Source: Alternaria dauci (taxonomy: Eukaryota > Ascomycota > Dothideomycetes > Pleosporales > Pleosporaceae). From it: a stretch of DNA of 64,000 bases. Below the pieces are notes generated by a model, which made no database searches, was not told the origin of the DNA, and saw only the letters and a program-made list of their open reading frames with translations. The position numbers were made by a program, and so were the translations under genes. The stretch spans positions 248,001 to 312,000 of the forward strand of contig NC_091278.1 of NCBI RefSeq assembly GCF_042100115.1, given 5' to 3'. Shown piece by piece: positions 1 through 8,934 of the stretch. Position 1 is the first letter of the stretch. Each line of letters begins with the position of its first letter.

Positions 1-224
1 TACCTATTACCTTAGGTCCTACTATCTTATCTAACCTATTTACCATAGATAGTTATAATAGCGCTACTATCCTAAGGTATTCTACTATCCTAAATATTAG
101 ACCTTAGTGTAATAGTATATTATATAACTTAGTGCGCCTTATACTTAGCCTTCCTTCCTTTATTTATAACTTTCCTAATATAAGAAGGATTTAACCTTTA
201 TTACTTATAATAGTAATCCCTATT

Positions 225-470
225 ATATACTCCTAAGGTTTAATAGGTGTCTTTTTCTAGTTACCTTTAGTAAATATTTTAAACTTTAGTTTTCGTATAT
301 AGACTTTAGAGCTTTACTACTATAAAATACTAATTAGTCTTATATTTAAACTACGTTATTACTTTATCTTTCTTATTAACTTTTAAAAATACTTAGTAAA
401 GGGATAGCTACTTTCTAATTTTTTTAAAGTTATATTTAATAATACCCCTATACTTCTAGAAAATAAAAAA
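225..470 (-). repeat. Repeat family copy A (inverted orientation)
   Basis: The reverse complement of this segment aligns by eye with 1355-1580 (shared blocks such as AAAGATAAAGTAATAACGTA and AAAGCTCTAA), so it is an inverted partial copy of the same repeat as copies B and C. No coding content was seen. Confidence 0.65.
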
Positions 471-519
471 CTATACCTAGTAAGATCTTATTATTATATA
501 GTATCTATAATACTTTATT

Positions 520-937
520 CTCTATAAGTAGGGTAGTATTATTAAAATAGAACTTTAAAAAATCAAAAAGTAGCTATCCCTCTACTTATTAATTATAGAA
601 GTAAATAATACTATATTGTAAATAATAAACTAATTGATATCTTAAAATACTAAAGCCCTAATATCTATATATAAAAACTTAAAGTAACTAAAAATATACT
701 TATAAACTCTTATAGGCCTAATAGAAATTACTAGTACTAGCTAGTAATATAATTATAATATATTATAAAAGGAGGAGGATATAGTATCTTTACTATAACT
801 AAACTTATCTAGAATTTTTTATATTTCTCTAAAAGCCTAGCTACTTCTAACCTTTATCTTATACTAACTTACTTTAAGTATCCTACTATATATAAATAAG
901 TTATACTATATAAGATTAAGTTCTACTATATATAAAT
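520..937 (+). repeat. Repeat family copy B
   Basis: Direct copy of 1355-1868. Both begin with a CTATAAGTAGG..GGTATTATTAAAATA block, share GGAGGAGGATATAGTATC in the middle, and end in ACTATATATAAATA. Copy B has only about two of the 20-bp units that copy C has in about six copies. It could be an LTR or a MITE-like element; no diagnostic ends were found. Confidence 0.65.
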
Positions 938-946
938 ACTAAAATA

Positions 947-991
947 TTTCCTAAGTAAGTTAGTAACCTAAGTAAGTTAGTAATACTAAAC
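947..991 (+). repeat. Left terminal inverted repeat of the pogo-type element
   Basis: This stretch contains two tandem 17-bp units (CCTAAGTAAGTTAGTAA) and is the reverse complement, with a few mismatches, of 4177-4222. Pairing of the two ends at about 3.2 kb, on either side of a pogo-like transposase relic, identifies them as the transposon termini. Confidence 0.75.
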
Positions 992-1354
992 TAAAATACT
1001 ACCTATATATAATAGTTATATAATATCTTAATTATAATATTCCTAAAAGATATATACTAAAGCTAACTTATAGCTTACTATCTTTAGTATTAAAGTATAA
1101 TTCTTATAAAGTATTTACTAAACTATAATAATATATCATATACTAAAAAGTATATAAAATATAACTATAAATTAAACCCAAAGTATAATATAAAACTAAA
1201 AAAGAAGGCTATAGTCTAGAAGTTTCTTAAGTAATCTATATAAAGTCTTACCCCCTTAAGGTCTATTATATAAGAAATAGTAAATAGACTCCTCTAATTC
1301 TAAGGTAGTAACCTTATTAGTAAGAATTAAGTAAATAACTTTATAATTTTTTAT

Positions 1355-1868
1355 TTTCTATAAGTAGGGGGGTATTATTAAAATAAATCTTTAAAAAAGT
1401 AAAAAGTAGCTATCCCTTTACTTATTAGTTATTAAAGTTAATAAAAAAAGATAAAGTAATAACGTAATTTAAATACTAAACTAATTAGTATTTTAGGGTA
1501 GTAAAGCTCTAACGTCTATATATAAAAACTAAAGTTAAAAAAATTTACTAAAAGTAACTAAAAGGATACCTTTTAAACCTTAGTAGGCCTAATAGAGATT
1601 ACTAGTATTAGCTAGTAATATAATTATAGTATAGTATAAAGGGAGGAGGATATAGTATCTTTACTATAATTAAGTTTACCTAGAATTTTATACGTTTCTA
1701 TAAAAGCCTAGCTACTTCTAACCTTTATACTAATACTAATTTACTTTAAGTATCCTACTATATATAATTAAATTATACTATATATAATTAAATTATACTA
1801 TATATAATTAAATTATACTATATATAATTAAATTATACTATATATTATTAAATCCCACTATATATAAA
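1355..1868 (+). repeat. Repeat family copy C, apparently nested in the pogo-type element
   Basis: Direct copy of 520-937 with an expanded 20-bp tandem array at its 3' end (1756-1868). It lies between the left terminal repeat (947-991) and the transposase relic, which is best explained as an insertion into the transposon or as old 5' sequence shared with copy B. Confidence 0.6.
1756..1868 (+). repeat. 20-bp tandem array inside repeat copy C
   Basis: About five and a half tandem units of ACTATATATAATTAAATTAT, the last ones degenerate. The equivalent place in copy B (about 885-937) has about two units, so array length differs between copies of the same repeat. Confidence 0.9.
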
Positions 1869-2477
1869 TATATATAGTTCGTCTTTATCCTTATCTAGGA
1901 GGTCTTCTAGCCTAGCCTAAAAGCCTTAGCTAGATAGGTGCTAATTAATATATCTATAAGTACGTAATATACCTACCCTATATATACTAAGGAGCTACCT
2001 AGAGTAGTCCTTAATAAGTTAGATAAGTAATTACCTAAGTTCTACTATTTTTTATAAACTAAGATAGTAAATAATATTAATATTATTAATACCTCTAATA
2101 TTAATAATATTAAAGTAGAGGAGATAGTAAAGAAGAGTAGAATATAAATACTAAAGGATATAGAGGAGGTTATCTATAAGGCCTAGATTAATAATACTAA
2201 TAGTAGTAAAGTCTTTATAGTTAACTATCTTACTATCTTAGTATTAGGAAAGGGATTAAGCTAAGAGACTAAGACCTAGCTATAATAGTAAATAAGTAAT
2301 ATTAGGAGGGTAATTAATAATTAATATCTTAGGCTTAAAGAGAGGGAATTTAAATAGATACTATAGGGATAAGAGAATAAGGCGTAGATAGTACTAGTAC
2401 TAATATTCCTCTAACTAAAGCTAATTATTAGATAGTAGTAGCTATACTATAAGTAGCTAGTTAGTTATTCTTAAGAA

Positions 2478-2545
2478 GAGGTAGAGGTAGTAGTAGTAGA
2501 GGTAGTAGTAGTAAAGGTAGTAGTAGTAGAGGTAGTAGTAGTAGT
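2478..2545 (+). repeat. 15-bp GTA-rich minisatellite
   Basis: About four imperfect units of GGTAGTAGTAGTAGA, one with AAA in place of AGA. It sits upstream of the recognisable transposase relic; no function can be assigned. Confidence 0.8.
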
Positions 2546-2899
2546 TATAAAGGGTAGATATAGTAAAAGATAGTAGAGGATAGTAAAAGATAGTAGGGGA
2601 TAGTATATAAGTTAGAAGGTTATATCTTATCTCTAGTAGGTATATAATACTATTATATATCTTTAGTATCTAGCGTTTATAATATACTATATATATACTA
2701 GTAGTACTAAATATAAGCTTATATAAGCTTATAGTTACCTAGTAAGCGCTTTATCTTAACAAAGTCTCTAAATATACTATAATAATAATAAAAAAAGTCT
2801 ACAAAGGCTAAGGCTAAGTTAATAACTTTATAAAGTAGACTCTTAAGCTCTAGAAGAACTAAAGTAATCTATATAACTATTAGTAAGCTACCTAGAAGG

Positions 2900-4107
2900 A
2901 TCCTACAGCTATCTAGCGCTAGTTTAACTTAATATAGGAGATAAAACTAAAATAGGGGATTATAGATAGTAATATCTATAACTTTAATAAGACTAGGTTT
3001 ATAATAGGTAAGATTTTATTATAGATAGTAATTACTAGCTTTAAAGTAACTAGAAGAAAGAAAATTATCTAGCTAAGTAACTATAAGTAAGTTAATATTA
3101 ACTAAGATATTAGGGTAATAAGTTATTTACTCTTTACTTTTTATTATCTTTAAAAGTAGTATACTTATTTAATATTTAGTTTAAAAACCTACTATATAAT
3201 TAGATCCTTAAAGTAAGCCCTAATAGTTAGATAAATAACTAGTTTACTCTTACTTAATTAGAGTACTTTAATAAGTATATACTAGCTACTTATAGTTAAT
3301 AGGTATAAGAGCTATAGTATACTAAAATTCTAAGATCTTTATAATAAAAAGAATATTATCCTTTACTATATACCTCTATATTTATTACACCTACTATAGC
3401 CTCTTAATATTAGTTACTTTACGCTATTAATATATAGGGATAGTAAATAAGTCTTATTATAGGTATATAACTATACTACTTTTATTAGTAAAGAATCCTT
3501 CCTCTAAGTATTTAAGCTAGCTTTTAAATAGTCTTTAATAGTAGAGAATATTAAGGTAGGCTTTAGAGGTACTAAACTAGTCCTATATAACCTAGAAGCT
3601 ATTCTATTAAAGCTTAATATAAGGTTATAGACTCTAGTACTATTATTACTAATATAGGGCGTATAGGAGGCGTAGATACTATATAATATATAGAAGATTA
3701 AGGCGTAGGCTATACTTATTTAATAGAGGATATAAAACTATTATAGGTCCTTTATAAGCTTATTAGATAAAAAGATTAGGTAGCTAAGTAAAGGTGTATA
3801 GTAGATTATATATAATATAGTATTATTATAAGAGGGATAGGCGTATATATAAAGCGTAATTAATAAGCTTATAAAGCGTTAGTTAAGAAAATATAAGTAT
3901 ATTTAGATAGAGGAGACCTTAATAGTTAAGGAAGTATAGGACTTAATTATTAAGAGGGTGGGTAAGGAGTGTAATACTAGTAAAGGGCCTACGCGTAAGG
4001 TGCGTAGTATATAATACTATAGATATTATAGTAAAAAAGGATATAACTCCTATACCTATAAGGTAGAAATAGATAATACTAAGGATAGTAATAAGTTTAA
4101 AGAATAA
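2900..4107 (+). pseudogene. RIP-inactivated pogo/Fot1-family DDE transposase (C-terminal two thirds recognisable)
   Basis: Translating the + strand through many stops gives the conserved order of a DDE_1 (CENP-B/pogo) transposase. An IYNFNKTRF block near 2970-3000 corresponds to the family's NFDETGF, with the first catalytic Asp now Asn. A LLIVNRYKSYS block at 3288-3320 corresponds to the family's DGHxSH region, and the PHSSHxLQPLD-like block follows near 3380-3430. Near 4015-4060 is a CCHC zinc-knuckle relic (YYRYYSKKGYN) in which Cys and His codons have become Tyr, as C-to-T and G-to-A changes would produce. The N-terminal DNA-binding part (before about 2900) is not recognisable. Family assignment is strong, subfamily is not. 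Confidence 0.8.
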
Positions 4108-4176
4108 ATTAGCTTATTATAAGTTTTAATAAGTATAATATATACTAAATATTTATTACGCGTAAGTAGTATATAC

Positions 4177-4222
4177 GTTTAGTATTAGTAACTTACTTAG
4201 GGTAGTAACTTACTTAGGAAAT
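4177..4222 (-). repeat. Right terminal inverted repeat of the pogo-type element
   Basis: Reverse-complement partner of 947-991, again with the duplicated subterminal unit. It lies about 70 bp after the end of the relic transposase frame, the expected position for the 3' terminus. Confidence 0.75.
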
Positions 4223-4529
4223 ACGTTATAGATACTATAATAATATAGGGTATAATATATAAATATATAATTATAAAGTAGAAGTAGCCTCTTAATACTA
4301 TTTTATAGTCTTTTATACTATATTATACTAGAGTAAGTTATAATAAACTATAATAAGAGGAGTTTTAGTAGGGTCTTAGTATAAGTAGTAGGTAGAGTAT
4401 AAAAGCACGTAAAGTATACACCTACGTTATATATATTACTTTGCTTATACGCTTACTCTGTGATCAGTTATTAATAGTATGTTTTGCTTCGACATAGTTA
4501 TGCAACTATCAAGACAATGTAGCTAATCA

Positions 4530-4560
4530 CCCCCCCCCCCCCCCCCCTCCCCCTCCCCCT
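4530..4560 (+). repeat. Poly-C tract at the AT-rich/normal composition border
   Basis: Eighteen consecutive C residues (4530-4547) followed by two CCCCCT-type units. It lies within about 100 bp of where base composition switches from AT-rich repeat to ordinary genic sequence. 4561-4806 after it shows no gene. Confidence 0.9.
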
Positions 4561-4806
4561 ACGCTGTACGGTCCGCTTCCGATAGCCAAGGACGAATCTC
4601 TTCCCTACCGGAGCTACGCCAATCCAGATGCTTGGGAGATGCTTATACTGAGGTATTGCATGCGGAAGATTGAGGAGAGCTGCAGCATTTCATATGCCAA
4701 ACTCACTGCGTGGAAAGAGTTTGTCAAAAATAGCCATGCCGTACACAAGTGACCGTCTCCATTTGAGTCGTACAACAGTGTTCATGAGAGAATCCCACAC
4801 GCAGAT

Positions 4807-5061
4807 CTACGCTGTACCCAAACAAGTGCAAGGCTTGGTACTCTGTCCCCTACCCCTGCATCTTGCACACATTCCAGTGACACTACCTGACCTCATGCAA
4901 GCCCTACATTGAATCGCGTGTATGCGATCCGGCGCGCGGAGTATGCCGGTGCCGCGACATCGCTGACACTGTGCGCTCCGTCTACCTGTGCCGTTGCAGC
5001 CAGTACAGCGTATTGGTAGGCGGCGCGTGTTTCGGCAGAGAGGGCAGTTGTTGTATGCCAT
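4807..5061 (-). CDS. Small Cys-rich protein with DnaJ-type CxxCxGxG repeats
   Basis: An 84-residue protein starting at the first ATG of the frame (the longer frame upstream opens only with TTG). It has CxxC pairs at residues 6-9, 19-22, 32-35, 52-55 and 65-68. Three of them are perfect CxxCxGxG units (19-26, 32-39, 65-72), the repeat that binds two zinc ions in the DnaJ/Hsp40 cysteine-rich domain; a last Cys pair (78, 80) ends the chain. There is no J domain, signal peptide or membrane segment. Stand-alone DnaJ-type zinc domains are known as chaperone-like proteins such as plant BSD2, so a protein-holding role is possible but inferred. It is the first gene after the RIP block. An upstream exon cannot be excluded. 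Confidence 0.6.
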   Translation of the reverse strand: MAYNNCPLCRNTRRLPIRCTGCNGTGRRSAQCQRCRGTGILRAPDRIHAIQCRACMRSGSVTGMCARCRGRGQSTKPCTCLGTA

Positions 5062-6207
5062 CTGGAGTTGTATTTGTACAGCGTATCCGTGAAGGACGTT
5101 GGAGAAGGATCGGAACGATGGAGGCAAGGGAAGAAGGGCAGGTTGGGTAGCGACGAGGCTAGATCTCTGGTATGTGGTTAGCAATACTCTTTTGCTTCTT
5201 TATTACTACGACAGTGGTTTGTGTTACAAAGGGACTCTCTATCCTAATGTCGAAGCATGCGCAAACACATTTGAGTTTGAATCATATGTCACAATACAGA
5301 GTCGCCTAGCGGGATGTCATTGATAACAAAGCTGACTCGTGAGCAGGCTGAGAAGCCGAGGCATTTGATTGCTGTGTGCGCGGCGTGAGCTACCGTGTCC
5401 GCTCAAGTGCTGCGTCTCCACCGTTTGAAGGCTCCAAGTATCTTCGTAGGATATCGATGTATGTCGGTGAAGCGCGATCCTGAAGGTCGCTACTGGGCTG
5501 TGGCATTAGGCGCAGGGTGACACAACGTCTACTCTCGATGGCTTCAACAGCTGGTAATTTGCCTAGCGTACTCGCCACGAAAACCCATAGCCCTTACAGT
5601 GATATAACACACGGATTAATAGGAAGAGAAAACAATACTATCGGTGGACCCGAATCGGCAATGATTCGAGCCGAGAGCTCACTGCGAGTGTTCATCAGCC
5701 TGGTGGAGTGTTGGATCTTGACAGTCGAAAGGCTGCATCGAATCGGCTGCACCGTTGAATGGACCCCATCGACAGTCCGCAAGCAAAGGCTTCTGACTCG
5801 TACAATACATATTGTGGCGTTATTGGAGGACGACTGCATCCGCAGTGCTGATATGATTCGATGACAAGGAATGGTGGGCGCATCGCAAGGCAGTCACGCA
5901 AGAACACCAAAAGGCAGCTTAAAAGAGGTTAAGCTTAAAAAGTATTGCCGTTTAAGCTGGTGCATGAGATGTCAAGTATATACAAACCATCTTTTGGTAG
6001 ATGCGAACCGAGTGTGGAGGACTAGCAGTACTGCGAAACCATCTGTGCCGCAAAATAGTCTTATCAACCGCCCGGGGCCTGACACGGTAGCATTGCAGGG
6101 AGCGATAAGCCCTCACCGGTGAGGCGATCTTCCTCAAGAGAGCTTTAAGGCAGCTGAGATTGCTCATTGACGCTCATGATGAGATTCCCAAACGTCTTCT
6201 TGCAACA
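5062..6207. other. Intergenic, no supportable gene
   Basis: Only short overlapping frames on both strands (longest about 115 residues, at 5517-5864), with no recognisable domain, signal peptide or consistent splice pattern. Composition is ordinary. It probably contains the promoters of the neighbouring genes. Confidence 0.5.
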
Positions 6208-8181
6208 ATGCCCGAGAGTATCGGCGAGCCACCTTCTTCGATCGTGCCTTCGGGCAGTGGTCAAAAGACTCCCGGCTTCAGTACGCAAGGTCAGCTCAGC
6301 TGGACAGGCCTCATCTCTACCACCTTTCACGTCACTGTCAGCATCCTGTCCCGAGTTAGCGCCGCTGGTGTTGACCCGTACACCATTCTTGTGGGCCAGA
6401 AACTCAGCAACATATTCCAGATGACACCGGCCTGCCGTAGGCAAATCACAGACGCCATCAGCGCCTTGCCTCTTTATAAAGGTATTGGCGGGGTTCTCTC
6501 CTTCGGATTTGGCGTTGAGCATCTGGTCCGTGTCATGAACAAAACAGAAGAGGGGCAAGCACTGTTGATCTTATGTGCCTCCCTGTCCGAGTGCTACCAT
6601 TCAGATCACGTTGCAGAGGTTCTCATCGAGTTGGTGCGTACTAGTCGAGCGCCAGAAACTCTGCAGCCTTCGGTCGCACAATGGCGGAGCTTGTTGGATG
6701 TCAGCGCCGGGATTCTTTCTGCCACGACCTTTGCGTTGCACGCAGAGAAGATCATGTCTCTCTTCCTTGCACACCTATCGCTTGGGTATGGTGGTCCTAG
6801 CAGCCCGTCACAGGAACGGACCCAGATGAGGAGGCGTGGATGTGCTAGTCCAGAAAGCCTTGCCGAGGCTATACTCGCGATTGCTCAGGTCACAAGAGGG
6901 GAGTCCAAATCCGTTACAATAATAGGCAACTCCAACGCAGGCTGGCTAGCTGCATTTGCAGAATGGCATTTCGAGCTATCGGTGCAGATTCTACACGAAG
7001 GGAAAGAATGTGTGCTGTACGAAAGCGGGAACAGCGGACATGAGTTTCAGGTGATAGTCATCTACTCGAGTGGCCAGCAGGAAGGAAGCCTGCAAGTAGC
7101 GGGCCTCATATATAGGATCAGGGATGTCGCCGACATCATCAAAGATGGCATGTGGCATCGCGATACTATGGCCGTCACCGGACGTACGCCTTGGAGCAGC
7201 GCTTTGACATCCACCTTTGGAGACGACTTCCGTAGACTTTTGGAGCAGGGACCGGCTTTCGGTGGTGCGATAGGCTGCCTGGTGCGTATCATCAAGGCCT
7301 TGAGATTAGGAGAAGACGCGGTGGGTATAAGATTTCTCTTTCACTGGGACTGCTCTGAACAGATCGTATTGGATTGTTACGGTAGCAAATTCATCGCAAA
7401 TCTGATGGAGTGGTTTCCGGAGCTCATTGAACTACGACAATACACGAATCACAATGTAAAGCTTGATGCGAGCACAGCGGTGGCACGGTACATGGCTTAT
7501 AAAGCGGCGCTGAAGATTGCATGCGGTTGTGCTTCGTGTCGTGGTAGTAAGGCCGGGGAAGGGTATTGCTTCATCGTCCTGGTCGAGACTATTGTCAAAC
7601 TTGGGCAGTTGCTGTCCAAAGTGGACAATCCTGCTTCTCTACATCCTTCGCGTCTAGGTATAGAGCAGTTCTACATCCAACCACTAGGACGCAAGAGGGG
7701 TACCGATTCAGCGCAGCAAGACATCAAGAGCGACCGGTATGATTCAGATGTCATGTCAGCTCTGTATAGTTCCACCAATTGGCTGAACGATACGTTGCGG
7801 CTTTTCTCTGGTCGTGTGGTCAAGCAGGCGGATACACAGAGCGCAGTGTGCAACTTTGGGATTTGTACGTTTTACAGTACATTCGGACAGGCCTGTGCGG
7901 GACAACTGTCGGGTCGCGTTACTGTCACGGTGGGCACCATCCAGTCGCATGAACGCTCATACCAGATGATGACAGATGACTACATGGCATCCGAGTTAGA
8001 CATTGCCGTCGCGTCGAGACTGCCAGAAAGTCTGAGTTTCCATGACGTTAGCGTAGTGATACGCGAGACAGCGACAGCGCTGAAGGTTCGGTTCGAGCTC
8101 AAGGATCCATCGCAGAAAAGATGGCAGGGTATATCGGATCATGCCCGCGTCCGCGATTCGATCTTTCCTCTGGAAGACTAA
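6208..8181 (+). CDS. Uncharacterised Pezizomycotina protein (SNAGWLAAFAEW-type family)
   Basis: A single uninterrupted frame of 657 residues from the first ATG (the frame is open back to 6160 but only with a TTG). The central block with SNAGWLAAFAEWHFEL, followed by a beta-rich stretch (IVIYSSG..) and a TGRTPWSSALTSTFGDDF block, is a pattern I recall from many filamentous ascomycete proteins without a named domain. There is no signal peptide and no clear membrane helix; a Cys cluster CGCASC lies about two thirds along. Function unknown. The C-terminus is rich in charged residues. An upstream exon is possible because the sequence before 6208 in frame also looks coding. Confidence 0.7.
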   Translation: MPESIGEPPSSIVPSGSGQKTPGFSTQGQLSWTGLISTTFHVTVSILSRVSAAGVDPYTILVGQKLSNIFQMTPACRRQITDAISALPLYKGIGGVLSFGFGVEHLVRVMNKTEEGQALLILCASLSECYHSDHVAEVLIELVRTSRAPETLQPSVAQWRSLLDVSAGILSATTFALHAEKIMSLFLAHLSLGYGGPSSPSQERTQMRRRGCASPESLAEAILAIAQVTRGESKSVTIIGNSNAGWLAAFAEWHFELSVQILHEGKECVLYESGNSGHEFQVIVIYSSGQQEGSLQVAGLIYRIRDVADIIKDGMWHRDTMAVTGRTPWSSALTSTFGDDFRRLLEQGPAFGGAIGCLVRIIKALRLGEDAVGIRFLFHWDCSEQIVLDCYGSKFIANLMEWFPELIELRQYTNHNVKLDASTAVARYMAYKAALKIACGCASCRGSKAGEGYCFIVLVETIVKLGQLLSKVDNPASLHPSRLGIEQFYIQPLGRKRGTDSAQQDIKSDRYDSDVMSALYSSTNWLNDTLRLFSGRVVKQADTQSAVCNFGICTFYSTFGQACAGQLSGRVTVTVGTIQSHERSYQMMTDDYMASELDIAVASRLPESLSFHDVSVVIRETATALKVRFELKDPSQKRWQGISDHARVRDSIFPLED

Positions 8182-8934
8182 ATTTGAGTATTGCAGTCCA
8201 GCTTCAACGGCGCATACTACTACCGCTAGCGACGCTATCATCAAGGCACAAACCTGAAACTTGACTCGATACCAAATCGGCAAGGTCGAAGTAGCAGTTT
8301 TGGAGTCGAGCCTTGTGCATCAGTGGTTGTTGGTGGACTGTACAGAGACGGAATTCATCATTGAAAAGGAATGCTTGGATTGTAGTCTGGCTGCAGCGCT
8401 GGCTGCCGCATATCAGCTTTGGCGTAGAAGCGGTCTCGGTGAGGACTGGTACAAGGTGTGGATTTGTAGGACGATTGGAGCTTGAAGGCCTGGTCAACTG
8501 TAGCCTCTGGTCCTGTGTAGATGATTTTACGATTGAAACGCTCGAAGTAGTCCTTGCGAGGTAGTGTAGCGTTGGGGAGGGCTGCGGAATTTGACAATGG
8601 TGATATCACACGTCTGCCAAGCCCGTTTGCGCTAAAGTTATTGCCGCAGCAAAGCCGGGGACGGGCGGTGTGAACATGTTTTCCTCCACTCACCACACAC
8701 GTACAAGCTAGCCATCCTTTTGTCATGGCGGCAAATCTTTCGGCCTGGTCGCATGGCCTTGCAGAAATACATACTCGTTGAGACCGCTTTTGATCTTCCT
8801 GCTTCAATCGCCAAGATAGCCCCCATTTCTTCACAGATTGTCCCGTCATGACGACATCTCCGTTGTAATACCACCTGCAGCAAAACACCTGTAGCGTACC
8901 CACCCCGCGCTGCGGCCTCCCCAGGGACGAACCA
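8182..8934. other. Intergenic, no clear gene
   Basis: A 74-codon frame at 8261-8485 (+) and a 181-codon frame at 8358-8903 (-) overlap each other; neither shows a known motif. Best read as the 3' region of the preceding gene and the promoter of the Bor1-like transporter. Confidence 0.5.

Larger units (their letters stand above)
947..4222 (+). mobile_element. Degenerate pogo/Fot1-type DNA transposon
   Basis: Bounded by inverted repeats at 947-991 and 4177-4222 that are near-complementary over about 45 bp; each carries two tandem copies of a CCTAAGTAAGTTAGTAA-like unit. Between them lies a relic transposase frame (about 2900-4107, + strand). The element is longer than usual for Fot1-like transposons because a second repeat (1355-1868) sits between the left terminus and the coding relic, suggesting a nested insertion. 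Every catalytic codon I can align carries transition-type changes, so it is certainly inactive. Exact ends and target-site duplication could not be fixed. Confidence 0.75.
1..4445. repeat. AT-rich, RIP-degraded repeat block
   Basis: The whole stretch is strongly A+T-rich by eye and has no open frame of any length on either strand, unlike everything after about 4450. TA steps are very abundant while CA and TG are scarce, the pattern expected from RIP (CpA changed to TpA on either strand) in Pezizomycotina. Recognisable inside it are a decayed pogo/Fot1-type transposon with terminal inverted repeats and three copies of a separate 250-510 bp repeat. No intact gene is present. The left edge lies outside the window. 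Confidence 0.9.

Noticed and set aside
1756..1868. Regular 20-bp repeats as a possible CRISPR-like array
   Set aside because: Units are directly tandem with no unique spacers and sit in an AT-rich eukaryotic repeat.
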